Positions 1 through 10,632 of a DNA stretch of 64,000 nt are shown piece by piece. The stretch is from Pseudomonas fluorescens. Its GTDB lineage: Bacteria > Pseudomonadota > Gammaproteobacteria > Pseudomonadales > Pseudomonadaceae. The DNA is taken from the NCBI RefSeq assembly GCF_001307155.1, contig NZ_CP012830.1:2990501-3054500 (forward strand), written 5' to 3'. The stretch's first letter is position 1, and the number at the start of each line of letters is the position of its first letter. The notes under the pieces are model-generated. The model saw nothing but the letters and a program-made list of their open reading frames with translations, had not been told where the DNA came from and ran no database searches. The position numbers and the translations under genes were made by a program.

Positions 1-1
1 G

Positions 2-427
2 AAGATTCCGGCGGGTGTCACCGATGGTGAGCGCATTCGACTCAAGGGCCAGGGCGCACCGGGTGTCGGTGGCGGCGCCAATGGCGACCTGTACCTGACC
101 ATTCGTTTTGCGCCGCACCCGAAATACGACGTTGAAGGTGAAAACCTGATCATCACCTTGCCGCTGGCCCCGTGGGAGCTGGCGCTGGGTGCAGAGGTCG
201 CGGTGCCGACCCTGACCGGCAAGATCAACCTGAAAGTTCCAGCCGGCAGCCAGAACGGCCAGCGCATGCGCGCCAAAGGCCACGGCCTGCTGAACAAGGC
301 CGGGCAGCGCGGTTACCTGTTCGTGCAGCTCAAGGCGGTAATGCCCAAACATATCGACGATGACGTCAAGGCGTTGTGGCAGGAGCTGGCGAAGAAAGCC
401 GCTTTCAATCCGCGGGAGCATTTTTGA
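2..427 (+). CDS. cbpA: Curved DNA-binding protein CbpA (DnaJ-family co-chaperone), C-terminal part
   Basis: Only the last 141 residues are present; the gene begins before the window. The visible part is the second half of the DnaJ C-terminal substrate-binding region, with the blocks [31 protein letters not shown] and [17 protein letters not shown] typical of type II J-proteins. CbpA is a DnaJ homologue that works with DnaK and also binds curved DNA in stationary phase. The J-domain cannot be checked. The call over plain DnaJ rests on the next gene, 23 bases downstream, which encodes the dedicated CbpA modulator CbpM. Confidence 0.93.
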   Translation, partial: KIPAGVTDGERIRLKGQGAPGVGGGANGDLYLTIRFAPHPKYDVEGENLIITLPLAPWELALGAEVAVPTLTGKINLKVPAGSQNGQRMRAKGHGLLNKAGQRGYLFVQLKAVMPKHIDDDVKALWQELAKKAAFNPREHF

Positions 428-450
428 GTCAAGAGAAGGAGTAGCCAATC

Positions 451-756
451 ATGAGCAACCCCCTGATCGTTCAACTGGACATGGCAGAATTCTGTGAGGC
501 GACCGATTTACCGGACGTCTACGTGATCGAAATCGTCGAACACGGCATCCTCGAACCTCAGGGCGCGCAGCCCAAGGATTGGCGTTTCAACGACTATGAA
601 CTGGCGGTCGCCAAGCGTGCCGCCAAGTTACGGCGTGACCTGGATCTGGAATGGGAAGGCGTCGCCTTGGCGCTCGACCTGCTTGAAGAAGTGCAGCAAC
701 TACGCGCCGAGAATCGCATGCTCAGGCAGCGATTGGGGCGGTTAGTCGTCGAATAG
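451..756 (+). CDS. cbpM: Chaperone modulator CbpM
   Basis: A 101-residue protein of the CbpM family, which binds the J-domain of CbpA and blocks both its co-chaperone and DNA-binding activity. It resembles a MerR-type winged helix (YVIEIVEHGILEPQG, then DWRFNDYELAVAKRAAKLRRDL) followed by a C-terminal helix rich in Leu, Glu and Arg. The start has an AGAAGGAG-like ribosome site nine bases upstream. It follows cbpA by 23 bases and is surely co-transcribed with it. Confidence 0.92.
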   Translation: MSNPLIVQLDMAEFCEATDLPDVYVIEIVEHGILEPQGAQPKDWRFNDYELAVAKRAAKLRRDLDLEWEGVALALDLLEEVQQLRAENRMLRQRLGRLVVE

Positions 757-798
757 CCCCTTTTCGTAGCAGCCTGGTTAGGGGACAAGCCCCGAACC

Positions 799-959
799 TG
801 TGGCGAGGGGGCTTCTGTGGCGAGGGAGCTTGCTCCCGCGGGTCGGTCCGCGTTCGGGCGTAGCGACCCTAATATCGGCCGCCGCGAGTATTCAGATGGA
901 AAGCGATTGCTGGATTACGACCGCTTCGCGGCCGAGCGGGAGCAAGCTCCCTCGCCACA
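799..959. repeat. REP-like inverted repeat, family A (TGTGGCGAGGG...), element 1
   Basis: Two inverted arms, 816-839 and 936-959, read TGTGGCGAGGGAGCTTGCTC outward and flank about 96 bases of unique sequence. A truncated extra copy of the arm start lies at 799-813. The same arms recur at 9087, 17844, 20771, 46542 and 51067. The layout is that of a paired REP sequence (REPIN) of fluorescens-group Pseudomonas. It sits between the convergent cbpM and the histidine kinase gene. Confidence 0.85.
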
Positions 960-985
960 GTCGTGGTCTTCACTCACGTCCACCA

Positions 986-2125
986 CTACAAAACCACCCG
1001 CGACACTCTCGGCAACACTACGCTGAACGTCGTGCCCTCGGCCTCGCTGGAGCTGACTTCGATCGTGCCTTGGTGGGCGTCCACCACCTGTTTGACGATG
1101 AACAAACCGAGCCCAAGACTGGTAGAGGGGCCGGTGAGTTCTTCGCTGGCGCTGCGCACCAGTGGGTCGAATATCGTCGGCAGTGCCTCGGCGGGAATCG
1201 GCTCGCCATGGTTGTGCATGGTCAGCGTCACCTGATCTTTTTCTCCAATGATTCTCAGCGTCACTGGGTGTCGATTGGCCCCGTGCTGCAAGGCATTACC
1301 GACAAGGTTTTGCAGCAGTTGGCTGAGGCGCGTGCGGTCCCAGATACCATGGGTGTCGCCTTCGACGATCAGTTGTGAGTTGCAGTCCGGCTGCCCGGCG
1401 CCGGCTTCGTCCAGCGCAGCTTTTGCGGCGGCGGCCAGGTCCATCGGTGCCGGTTCGATCGGCAGGCTGCTGCCCAGCCGGCTACGTACCAGCTCCAGCA
1501 AGTCGCTGACCATCGCCGCCATGTGCCGGGCACTGCTCTTGATGCTTGTCACATAGGTCTGGGCGTCGCTGTCCAGTTTGGCCTTGCGTAGCAGCATCTC
1601 GGTGGACATGTTCACAGCCTGCAAGGGGGTGCGCAGATCATGGCCCAGAATGGCCAGGAAGATGTCCCGTGAACGATTGACCTGCTCGGCGTACGCTGCG
1701 GTGGACTCGGCCAGGGCTTCGTCGATGGCTTCGTTGAAACGGATCATGTCCTGCATGTACACCACGTCCGGCGACTCCAGGCTGTTGACCCACAGGCGAA
1801 TCACGCTGGCCCGCAAATGCCGGAACTCAGAGGTCATCTGCACCAGATCAAACCCCACGTTATGCCGAAGCTCGCCATGACTGGCCGCGGCCTTGTCCAG
1901 GCTTGGTGTTTTTTCCGGGCCTTCGCCCCTGGCCTTGGCCGCTTGTTCGAGGCCGGTCTGGGCGGTCTTCATGTCGCGGGAAGCGGCCAGCAGGATCAAT
2001 GTGGCGTGGTCGCGCAGGAGCGTCCGATCCATGGAATCAGGGTCGGGGGCGATGGTTCGGGCGAACAGCTCCCATTCGTCGACGATACGCTCGACGTGAG
2101 TCACGATGAATTCGGATAGACGCAT
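986..2125 (-). CDS. Soluble sensor histidine kinase
   Basis: 379 residues with no membrane segment, so a cytoplasmic kinase. The N-terminal 150 residues are helical and resemble the RsbRD-type N-terminal domain (EFIVTHVERIVDEWELFART). A HisKA dimerisation domain follows with phospho-acceptor H162 in LGHDLRTPLQAV, then an HATPase_c domain with N-box LQNLVGNALQHG, HNHGEPIP and the G2 box LGLGLFIVKQVV. I chose the ATG at 2125 because GGAG lies eight bases upstream; a GTG five codons earlier overlaps that site. No response regulator gene adjoins it, so its partner is unknown. The signal is also unknown. Confidence 0.85.
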   Translation of the reverse strand: MRLSEFIVTHVERIVDEWELFARTIAPDPDSMDRTLLRDHATLILLAASRDMKTAQTGLEQAAKARGEGPEKTPSLDKAAASHGELRHNVGFDLVQMTSEFRHLRASVIRLWVNSLESPDVVYMQDMIRFNEAIDEALAESTAAYAEQVNRSRDIFLAILGHDLRTPLQAVNMSTEMLLRKAKLDSDAQTYVTSIKSSARHMAAMVSDLLELVRSRLGSSLPIEPAPMDLAAAAKAALDEAGAGQPDCNSQLIVEGDTHGIWDRTRLSQLLQNLVGNALQHGANRHPVTLRIIGEKDQVTLTMHNHGEPIPAEALPTIFDPLVRSASEELTGPSTSLGLGLFIVKQVVDAHQGTIEVSSSEAEGTTFSVVLPRVSRVVL

Positions 2126-2140
2126 GGTCGAAGGCTCCAC

Positions 2141-2376
2141 GCAGTAAGCGCTTGACGGTCTCGCATTTTAGCGCCTTTAAGACCGGGTCAAAACTACCGT
2201 TGACGAGCAGGATCAGCCACTGCGGTTGTCAGGGTGGTATTTAATTGTTTTTCAGGTTTTGAAGTTGAATGTTATTGGACGTTTATGCTGGTTTTACAGC
2301 AGTTATTTAATCTTTTGTTATCTGGGGTATTGAATAAGCTGGTCGTTCTTATGAACGCACAGGGACAGTTGCGAAA
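2141..2376. other. AT-rich intergenic region between divergent genes
   Basis: This stretch separates the minus-strand kinase from the plus-strand NEL effector and must hold both promoters. It is visibly richer in A and T than the neighbouring coding DNA, especially 2225-2340. I see no confident -35/-10 pair. A nine-codon ORF starts at 2351 and ends on a TGA (2378-2380) that overlaps the ATG of the effector gene. Confidence 0.5.
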
Positions 2377-5300
2377 ATGAATGAATCATCAGAAGGATCT
2401 GTGTCGGATATTTCTGCCAATAATCCGGCAGGCGACAATCGGTATTTGAGTTACCTGGCAACCAACGTTCCAGCGCTTATAAAAAGCCCTACGCTGTCTA
2501 AACGTGTAGCGACGGCAACCCAGGCAGTCGATTTCCCTGAGTGGTACGTCAAGGCAAGCGCCATTGACCGTCAATACCTCAAGGAACTCGGCAACGAGCG
2601 CTGGCGATTGCAAGGCAATCTGGATGACACGCTGGGTGATCTGAAAAAGGACATCAACGAGTTCGCGGAGCCCTTGCTCATTCAGGCCCTGCAAGAAAAG
2701 CTGAGCCTGGAACTGGATGTGCGGGCCACGACGGTTCGGCTTTACGTGCCCGCCCTGCTGGGGTTTGGCATCGACAACAATGCCAGCCGGCTCAGGGAGT
2801 CAACGTTGCTGGAGGCTGCGCTGCATAACTTTGAGGACGCTGAAACCCGTGCCGGCGCCTTTCGCGATGGCTCGGGAATTTTCACCACCGATGCCGAAGG
2901 TGAGCTGCAACGTCATTCGTTGACCATCGAAAGTTTTGCGAGCCTTTGTCGGGAGCTGGATCTCGGTGCGCAGTATCAGCGGCACATCACAGGGTTGCTG
3001 GCCCCTGCGGCGGCAGGTGCAAAGGCCTCACTTGAGCAACACTTCATCGGGACCGAAAAAGCTGCGTTCAATGAGTCGGCGCTGATTGCATATTTGAAGG
3101 GCGATATCACTTCTTATGCGTACGGCAAGTTGCAGCAACTGCGGGACAACCAGACAAACATCACGATGGGCAAGCGCCCGTTACAGTCTCATCGACTGTC
3201 CCTTATGGGCGTGAAACTGTCGGGTATCGTGTTGTTCAGTGCCGTGGCAGATCCAACGAAAATCAATAAGATTTACGACGCCCTGGAGCCGACACATCAA
3301 CGAATAATGATGGATTGGGCACGCAAACTGCTCATTTTGCCCGGGCAGGAATTTGACCAGTTCAAGTTTCTCAAAGCCTTTTTTGCCAACGGTCCCAGCG
3401 GTGCCGTCGATGAGATGCTGCGCCGCGAAGATATCGATAATCAAAGTCGGCTCGACGGTGCCTTGATCGCTTATGTGCCCGACGATCCTGAGCATCCTCT
3501 CAAGGAATATAAATCCTTCACCGATTTCATGAAGGAGCTGACGAGCCAGTTGCGCTCCTCGGACTACCAACAATTTTTCAGCCGCTTCGTACCGCAAAAA
3601 GACAAAGGACAGTTTTTCACTCGCGTCAAAGAGCGCTTTAGCACCTTCACCTGGCAACAGCGCGAACCGTTGAGCATGGGGCCGTGGTGGCGAGAGACTG
3701 CGGTGGAGAACCCCGATGCCGAGCCGGTCACCAACGTGATTGACGGTTTGCTCTGGCCGGCGCTCGGCCGATGGCGGTGCGATAAGGCCATCGCGGATTC
3801 GCGGCACATTGCCGTTCCCACTGGCGATGAAGATGCCAACGCCCGTTGGGCGCGATTGAGCAGCTACGTAAGCATCGGCTGGAACGTGTTCAACTTCGGC
3901 GCGATGCTGGTGCCGGGCCTGGGGGAGGCCATGCTGGGCGTCATGATCGGGCAAATGCTGCTTGAAACCATGGAGGGCATCGAAGACTGGAGCAAGGGCG
4001 ACAAGGACGAAGCGGCGGCATTGTTGACCGGCGTCCTGATCAATGCGGCCCAGCTGGCAATCATGGGAGCAGGGCATGTGTTGCCGACGGGCGCAGCGAC
4101 CGCGATCAAGCCTTCGGCATTTGTCGACCAATTGAAGCCGGTCGTACTCGCTGACGGCAAGACCCGCCTCTGGAACCCGGACTTGAGCCCGTATGAGCAT
4201 CAAGTCAGTTTGAGTTCCGACTCGACGCCCAACGAGCGAGGCCTTCACGCGCACGGCGATAAGGAGTTGCTGCCGCGCGACGGCAAATACTTCGCGGTGC
4301 AGGACGATCCACTGACCGGCGAGCCAAGGATGCAGCATCCGGACCGGCCCGCAGCTTACCAGCCAAAGCTTGACCACGATGGCGCCGGTACCTGGCACAC
4401 CGAACTCGACCGCCCTGTCGAGTGGACCTCGGCCGAGCTCATGCGTGGGCTGGGGGCGAAGTCAGAAGCGTTCGATGATGCAATGCTTGAACGCATCCGT
4501 ATCGCCAGTGGTATCGAAGAAGATGTGTTGCGTCGGCTGCATGTCGAAAACGAAGCGCCGCCCGCGTTGCTGGTCGACACCCTCAACCGGTTCAAGGTGT
4601 GGGCGGAAACGGGGAAACTGCCTGAGAACGCCCAGTCAAACATTGCCGACGCCAGGACGCTTCAGGACACCTTCACGCAATTGCCCGCCAACATGGCAGA
4701 GGAGCTACTGAGCGCCGCTGATCCGGCTGACTTGCGAGTGCTGGCCGAGCAAAAGCGTATTGGCTTGCACCTCAGGCAGCAGGCGCGCGCCGCCTCGCTG
4801 GAGGTGCGTCTGGCGCGTGCCTATGAAGGGCTGTTCCTTGATTCACTGCAGGCGCCGGATACGGAAAAACTGGCACTGCATAGCCTGGAAAGCTTGCCGA
4901 ACTGGCCGCAGGAGGTGCGCATCGAGATTCGCGAGCATTCTTTCACTGGCCGTCTGCGCGACAGCATTGGCCCAGAAGAAGCGGATCTGCGCAAAGTCCT
5001 GGTCAGCACGGAGAACGGTTATGAAGTGCGGGATGCCGAGGACAACCATCTGCACGGCGCGGATGACCTGTTTTCTTCGGTATTGCATGCCCTGCCTGAC
5101 GCTGAACGCAAAGCACTGGGTTTTGAAATCAATCAAGGCGCGACACTCAAGCACACCGTTCAAAATGCACCCTTGGCGCGTGACCAGCTGCGCCCGATGC
5201 TGGCGGACAGCCCACTGCGCAAGCCTGCCTATGATCCCGAGACGATGAAGCTGCTCGGTGGAATGCCTCTTCCTCAAGGCATTCGACGGCTCACCGGACG

Positions 5301-7248
5301 CCTGACGTTGCAGGAACGCGTCAGGAGCGTGCGGCCGGGCTGGACGGAGGAGCAAGCCCAGGCTTATCTGGACGGTGCCGGCGACGAGGCTGACCCGGAG
5401 CTGCGGGCCAGTGCGCTGGAAGCGGAATTCAACCGCCTCAATACCAACTTCCAGCGCTGGCTGAATTCGCCGACCGAAGCGTACAGGTTCAGCCCTGCCG
5501 GCGTTGCCGAATGGCAGTCAAGAAACTCACTTTACAAGGCCATTCGTCAGTGCTGGCAGCAAACCGGGCCCAGGCATGTGGACTCTTACGAGATTCTGCA
5601 GGGAGCAGTGCTTGACCTCAGCAATATGCCCATGGGGCGGCACTTGGGGACCATGCCCCCTCTGGACGCCGATTTTCAGCACGTGACCAGCCTGAACTTG
5701 CTGGGCACTGAGATGACCGACGCACACGTCACCTTTCTTGATCATTTTCCGCGCCTGCGTTCGCTGAATCTCACCCGCAACCGGCTCACGCAATTTCCTC
5801 CTTCGGTGGGACGAATGGTAGGGCTGACGGAGTTGTTCCTCGGCGATAACCGGATAGTGCTGGATGCGCAGGGCGCTACGTATTTGAGATGGCTTACCCG
5901 GCTTCAAAGTCTGGATCTTCAGGGAAACCCGTTGGGTCGAGTGCCGGATATCGGCGGCATGCGCCTGCTGCATACGGTATTGCTGGGTGAGACGGGTATT
6001 GATACCTGGCCGGACGGATTGTTTTCTCAACCCCGATTCCGGCATTTTTACTTGAATCTTCAGCGCAATGAACTGACGGTCATCCCTAGGGCTACGCCCG
6101 GCTCTGTCGGGGCGGAGATGTTGGCTCGGACGGTAGTGAGCCGGGAACGGCAGTGGATGTCGGCCGATACTCTGAACACGCTCAGAAACTACATCAGGTC
6201 CGTCGGCCTGGACCCCGATCGTCCGTATCCGCCTCGTGGTGTGCGCGACAGCCTTGATTGGGAGGCAGGCCTGACGCGACGAGATTGGGTCGCCAAACAG
6301 GAGATATGGAACAGCGTGGAGGATGAGTTCGGCTCGGTGCATTTTTTCAATAAGATCAGGAAGCTCACCGAGTCCAGCCATTTCCAGAACGACAACGCAT
6401 TCAGAGTGGACATGACGAGCAAGGTCTGGCGAATGCTGGAAGCGATGTCCAAGGACAGTGAGTTGCGGCGCAACCTTTTTGTCATCGGCAGGGACGAGGC
6501 TACCAACTGTGTGGATGCCGGGGCCCAGTTGTTCAATTCAATGGGTGTGGAGGTGCTGATCCACGAAGCTTATGCGCTGGGGAGTCCAGGCCTGGTGGAG
6601 GCTGAACTGGTGCAGCTTGCCAGAGGCAAATCCCGTCTGGATGAGTTGAGCCGGATTGCCCACCAAGTGGTCGCCAAACGACTGGCGGGCGGTGAACGAC
6701 ACATGGTGATCGATGCCAATGGCGTTGTTACGGGGAGCATCGATGAGGTCCAGGTACATCTGGGCTACATGACGGACCTGGCCGAGCGACTGGATCTGCC
6801 CTGGCAATCCCGTGATCTGCAGTTCCGCACGTACACGGGCGTCACGTCTGAGATGATCGAAGATGCCTATCGGCGGGTACTGGATCTGGAGGCCGGCGAT
6901 TTGCTGCGTGATTCAATCAGTGAACAGCCGTTCTGGACGTCTTACATCCAGGGCTCGAATCGTCGCGCGTTCAAGGTGTTCAGGCGTCGAATCGATGCAA
7001 CGACGGAGTTTTTCATGGCGCTTGATAAGCGCGCGACCGAACAGGATCTTTCGCTTGAGGCAAAGGCCGGCCTGAAAGAGGAGCTGAGGGTACTCGCCGC
7101 AGAGCTGGGCAAACCGGAAAGCGAGATTGCCCCAGGACAGATCATGACTCACGAGGCCTATTCCGCCGAGCTGGACTTGATCTATAACGAAATGAAGACA
7201 CTGCTCAAAACCCTGACCCAACAGGCGATGGATCGGGCGAAGCTGTAA
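2377..7248 (+). CDS. Large effector-like protein: dermonecrotic-toxin-type N-terminus, LRRs and NEL E3 ubiquitin ligase domain
   Basis: 1623 residues. The N-terminal ~450 residues match the conserved start of Pseudomonas dermonecrotic-toxin/DUF6543 proteins (YLKELGNERWRLQGNLDDTL, VRLYVPALLGFGID). A hydrophobic, Gly/Ala-rich stretch at about 495-575 could insert in membranes. Leucine-rich repeats span about 1100-1240 (LRSLNLTRNRLTQFP, LQSLDLQGNPLGRVP). The C-terminal third is a NEL domain of the IpaH/SspH class, with the Cys-x-Asp catalytic motif at C1378 and D1380 (RDEATNCVDAG). NEL ligases are bacterial effectors that transfer host ubiquitin through this Cys. No signal peptide is evident and no secretion genes adjoin. 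The ribosome site before the ATG is weak. A terminator follows. Target and secretion route are unknown. Confidence 0.85.
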   Translation: MNESSEGSVSDISANNPAGDNRYLSYLATNVPALIKSPTLSKRVATATQAVDFPEWYVKASAIDRQYLKELGNERWRLQGNLDDTLGDLKKDINEFAEPLLIQALQEKLSLELDVRATTVRLYVPALLGFGIDNNASRLRESTLLEAALHNFEDAETRAGAFRDGSGIFTTDAEGELQRHSLTIESFASLCRELDLGAQYQRHITGLLAPAAAGAKASLEQHFIGTEKAAFNESALIAYLKGDITSYAYGKLQQLRDNQTNITMGKRPLQSHRLSLMGVKLSGIVLFSAVADPTKINKIYDALEPTHQRIMMDWARKLLILPGQEFDQFKFLKAFFANGPSGAVDEMLRREDIDNQSRLDGALIAYVPDDPEHPLKEYKSFTDFMKELTSQLRSSDYQQFFSRFVPQKDKGQFFTRVKERFSTFTWQQREPLSMGPWWRETAVENPDAEPVTNVIDGLLWPALGRWRCDKAIADSRHIAVPTGDEDANARWARLSSYVSIGWNVFNFGAMLVPGLGEAMLGVMIGQMLLETMEGIEDWSKGDKDEAAALLTGVLINAAQLAIMGAGHVLPTGAATAIKPSAFVDQLKPVVLADGKTRLWNPDLSPYEHQVSLSSDSTPNERGLHAHGDKELLPRDGKYFAVQDDPLTGEPRMQHPDRPAAYQPKLDHDGAGTWHTELDRPVEWTSAELMRGLGAKSEAFDDAMLERIRIASGIEEDVLRRLHVENEAPPALLVDTLNRFKVWAETGKLPENAQSNIADARTLQDTFTQLPANMAEELLSAADPADLRVLAEQKRIGLHLRQQARAASLEVRLARAYEGLFLDSLQAPDTEKLALHSLESLPNWPQEVRIEIREHSFTGRLRDSIGPEEADLRKVLVSTENGYEVRDAEDNHLHGADDLFSSVLHALPDAERKALGFEINQGATLKHTVQNAPLARDQLRPMLADSPLRKPAYDPETMKLLGGMPLPQGIRRLTGRLTLQERVRSVRPGWTEEQAQAYLDGAGDEADPELRASALEAEFNRLNTNFQRWLNSPTEAYRFSPAGVAEWQSRNSLYKAIRQCWQQTGPRHVDSYEILQGAVLDLSNMPMGRHLGTMPPLDADFQHVTSLNLLGTEMTDAHVTFLDHFPRLRSLNLTRNRLTQFPPSVGRMVGLTELFLGDNRIVLDAQGATYLRWLTRLQSLDLQGNPLGRVPDIGGMRLLHTVLLGETGIDTWPDGLFSQPRFRHFYLNLQRNELTVIPRATPGSVGAEMLARTVVSRERQWMSADTLNTLRNYIRSVGLDPDRPYPPRGVRDSLDWEAGLTRRDWVAKQEIWNSVEDEFGSVHFFNKIRKLTESSHFQNDNAFRVDMTSKVWRMLEAMSKDSELRRNLFVIGRDEATNCVDAGAQLFNSMGVEVLIHEAYALGSPGLVEAELVQLARGKSRLDELSRIAHQVVAKRLAGGERHMVIDANGVVTGSIDEVQVHLGYMTDLAERLDLPWQSRDLQFRTYTGVTSEMIEDAYRRVLDLEAGDLLRDSISEQPFWTSYIQGSNRRAFKVFRRRIDATTEFFMALDKRATEQDLSLEAKAGLKEELRVLAAELGKPESEIAPGQIMTHEAYSAELDLIYNEMKTLLKTLTQQAMDRAKL

Positions 7249-7308
7249 AGGGTGGAGATACCCTTTACGGTTGAACCGAGCAACTGATTGACCTGACATT
7301 ACAGCCAT

Positions 7309-7347
7309 CCCGGCACGAAGATTGACGCCCTTCGTGCCGGGTTTTTT
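7309..7347 (+). terminator. Rho-independent terminator after the NEL effector gene
   Basis: Perfect 12-bp stem CCCGGCACGAAG / CTTCGTGCCGGG with a nine-base loop, followed by TTTTTT on the plus strand. On the minus strand no T-run follows the stem, so it should act mainly on the effector transcript and less on ureC, whose stop is 16 bases away. Confidence 0.9.
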
Positions 7348-7362
7348 ATGCCTGACTGGAAA

Positions 7363-9063
7363 TCAAAACAGAAAATACCGCTGGGCCATCGGCAACACAT
7401 CCGCCGGTTCGCACCACAGCAGTACGCCGTCAGCCTTGACCTGATAGGTCTGCGGATCGACGTCGATCTTCGGCAGGTAATCGTTGTGGATCAGATCAGT
7501 TTTCTGTACCTCGCGGCACCCTTTGACCACTGCGATTTTCTTCTTTAAACCCAGCGCCTCAGGCAGACCTGCCTCCTGCGCAGCCTGGCTGATAAACGTC
7601 AGGCTGGTGGCATGTAGCGAGCCGCCGTAGCTGGCAAACATCGGGCGGTAATGCACCGGTTGCGGCGTCGGGATCGAGGCGTTGGCGTCACCCATCAGAC
7701 TGGCCGCAATGGCGCCGCCCTTGAGGATCAGCGTCGGTTTGACCCCGAAAAATGTCGGGCGCCAGAGCACCAGGTCGGCCCATTTACCCACTTCGATCGA
7801 GCCCACTTCATGGCTGATGCCGTGAGTGATAGCCGGGTTGATGGTGTACTTGGCGATGTAGCGTTTGACGCGGAAGTTGTCGTTGCCCTCGCCATCACCT
7901 GCCAGTGCGCCACGCTGTTTTTTCATCTTGTCGGCGGTCTGCCAGGTGCGGGTGATGACTTCACCGACGCGGCCCATGGCCTGGCTGTCGGAGCTGATCA
8001 TCGAGAATGCGCCGAGGTCGTGAAGGATGTCTTCGGCTGCAATCGTCTCGCGGCGGATACGGCTTTCGGCGAAGGCCACGTCCTCGGCAATGCTCGGGTC
8101 CAGGTGGTGACAGACCATCAGCATGTCGAGGTGTTCGTCGATGGTGTTGCGGGTGAATGGCCGGGTCGGGTTGGTCGAGCTCGGCAGCACGTTGGCGAAA
8201 CCGCAGGCCTTGATGATGTCCGGCGCGTGGCCGCCACCAGCACCTTCAGTGTGGTAAGTGTGGATGGTCCGCCCCTTGAACGCGGCGAGGGTGGTTTCGA
8301 CGAAGCCGGATTCGTTGAGGGTGTCGGTGTGGATCGCCACCTGTACGTCGAACTGGTCGGCGACGTTCAGGCAGTTGTCGATGCTCGCCGGCGTGGTGCC
8401 CCAGTCCTCGTGCAGCTTGAGGCCGATAGCCCCGGCCTTGACCTGTTCGATCAGCGGCTCTGGCAGGCTGGCGTTGCCCTTGCCCGTGAGGCCGATGTTC
8501 ATCGGGAAGGCATCCGCCGCTTGTAGCATCCGCGCCAAGTGCCAAGGGCCGGAGGTGCAGGTGGTGGCGTTGGTGCCCGTCGCCGGTCCCGTACCGCCGC
8601 CGATCATGGTGGTGACGCCGCTCATCAATGCTTCTTCGATCTGTTGCGGGCAGATGAAGTGGATGTGCGTGTCGACACCGCCCGCGGTGAGGATCATCCC
8701 TTCGCCGGCGATCACTTCGGTGCTGGCGCCGACCGCGATGGTGACGTTCGGCTGGACGTCCGGGTTACCGGCCTTGCCGATCGCCGCAATGCGCCCATCC
8801 TTGAGGCCGACGTCGGCTTTGACGATCCCCCAATGGTCGATGATCAGCGCGTTGGTGATCAGCGTGTCGACCACTTCGGCGGCCAGTAACTGGCTCTGAC
8901 CCTGGCCATCGCGGATCACTTTGCCGCCGCCGAACTTCACTTCTTCACCGTAGGTGGTGAAGTCTTTTTCGACTTCGATCCACAGCTCGGTGTCGGCCAG
9001 GCGAACCTTGTCACCGACGGTGGGGCCGAACATGTCGGCGTAGGCTTGACGGGAAATCTTCAT
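7363..9063 (-). CDS. ureC: Urease alpha subunit UreC (catalytic)
   Basis: 566 residues, normal length for the catalytic urease subunit, which hydrolyses urea to ammonia and carbamate at a di-nickel centre. Nickel-site motifs are present: HIHFICPQQ, the lysine to be carbamylated K216 in [21 protein letters not shown], and the mobile flap MVCHHLD. The ATG at 9063 has AAGGA seven bases upstream; the reading frame runs further up but only through repeat sequence. It is the last gene of the ure cluster and is separated from ureB by a REP-like element. Confidence 0.98.
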   Translation of the reverse strand: MKISRQAYADMFGPTVGDKVRLADTELWIEVEKDFTTYGEEVKFGGGKVIRDGQGQSQLLAAEVVDTLITNALIIDHWGIVKADVGLKDGRIAAIGKAGNPDVQPNVTIAVGASTEVIAGEGMILTAGGVDTHIHFICPQQIEEALMSGVTTMIGGGTGPATGTNATTCTSGPWHLARMLQAADAFPMNIGLTGKGNASLPEPLIEQVKAGAIGLKLHEDWGTTPASIDNCLNVADQFDVQVAIHTDTLNESGFVETTLAAFKGRTIHTYHTEGAGGGHAPDIIKACGFANVLPSSTNPTRPFTRNTIDEHLDMLMVCHHLDPSIAEDVAFAESRIRRETIAAEDILHDLGAFSMISSDSQAMGRVGEVITRTWQTADKMKKQRGALAGDGEGNDNFRVKRYIAKYTINPAITHGISHEVGSIEVGKWADLVLWRPTFFGVKPTLILKGGAIAASLMGDANASIPTPQPVHYRPMFASYGGSLHATSLTFISQAAQEAGLPEALGLKKKIAVVKGCREVQKTDLIHNDYLPKIDVDPQTYQVKADGVLLWCEPADVLPMAQRYFLF

Positions 9064-9086
9064 TTCAGTTCCTTGCACAAATTTAT

Positions 9087-9234
9087 TGTGGCGAGGGGGC
9101 TTGTCGGAACGCCGCACCGCCCCGTCCGGCCGCGTAGCGGTCGTAAAACCTGCAGTCGCGGTGTGCCAGACCGAACGTGTCAGCGCGGAGTGCGAGCGCT
9201 TCGCACTCGAACGGGGGCAAGCCCCCTCGCCACA
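9087..9234. repeat. REP-like inverted repeat, family A, element 2, between ureB and ureC
   Basis: Arms TGTGGCGAGGGGGCTTG at 9087 and its inverse ending at 9234 bracket about 100 bases. It lies inside the urease operon, in the gap between ureB (ends 9245) and the ureC start (9063). When transcribed it can form a long hairpin, which could change the ratio of ureC to upstream genes. Confidence 0.85.
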
Positions 9235-9244
9235 GGGATCAGAT

Positions 9245-10089
<845 letters not shown>

Positions 10090-10623
10090 TCACTCCTTGT
10101 TGGCGACGGGCGGCTCCTCGCCCGGATTGAGGATCAGCTGCATGAAGGTCAGGTCGAGCCAACGGCCGAACTTGGTACCGACTTGCGGCATGTGCCCGGT
10201 GGTGATGAAACCGACCCGTTCGTGCAGGCGAATCGAGGCGGCGTTAGCGCTTTCGATGGCGGCGACCATCACGTGTTTATTGCAGTCCCTGGCGCGTTCG
10301 ATCAGTACGTCCATCAGCTGTGGGCCGAGGCCATTGCCGCGCTGATCGCTGCGCACGTACACCGAATGTTCGACGGTATGGCGGAAACCGTCGAACGGCC
10401 GCCAGTCGCCGAATGAGGCATAACCGAGCACGCTGTTGTCGGCGTCGACAATCACCAGCACAGGGTAGCCCTGGGATTGCCGGGTGCTGAACCAGGCCTG
10501 GCGGTTAGCGAGGTCGACGGCCTGTTCGTTCCAGATCGCGGTCGTATTGAGGACAGCGTCGTTGTAGATGTCGCGGATCGCCGGCAGGTCGGCGTATACG
10601 GCATCACGAATGTGATAAGTCAT
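10090..10623 (-). CDS. Phosphinothricin/methionine sulfone-type N-acetyltransferase
   Basis: 177 residues of the Pat/MddA branch of GNAT enzymes. Hallmarks are the N-terminal IRDAVYADLPAIRDIYNDAV, the motif FGDWRPFDGFRHTVEHSVYV, the acetyl-CoA site VRSDQRGNGLGPQLMDVL and RLHERVGFITTGHMPQVGTKFGRWLDL. Relatives acetylate phosphinothricin, methionine sulfoximine and methionine sulfone, which are glutamine synthetase inhibitors. P. aeruginosa has a homologue at this position between ureA and ureB, from memory. The start ATG at 10623 follows ureA closely (ureA stop at 10633), so it belongs to the operon. Confidence 0.88.
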   Translation of the reverse strand: MTYHIRDAVYADLPAIRDIYNDAVLNTTAIWNEQAVDLANRQAWFSTRQSQGYPVLVIVDADNSVLGYASFGDWRPFDGFRHTVEHSVYVRSDQRGNGLGPQLMDVLIERARDCNKHVMVAAIESANAASIRLHERVGFITTGHMPQVGTKFGRWLDLTFMQLILNPGEEPPVANKE

Positions 10624-10632
10624 GGCGCAGCC

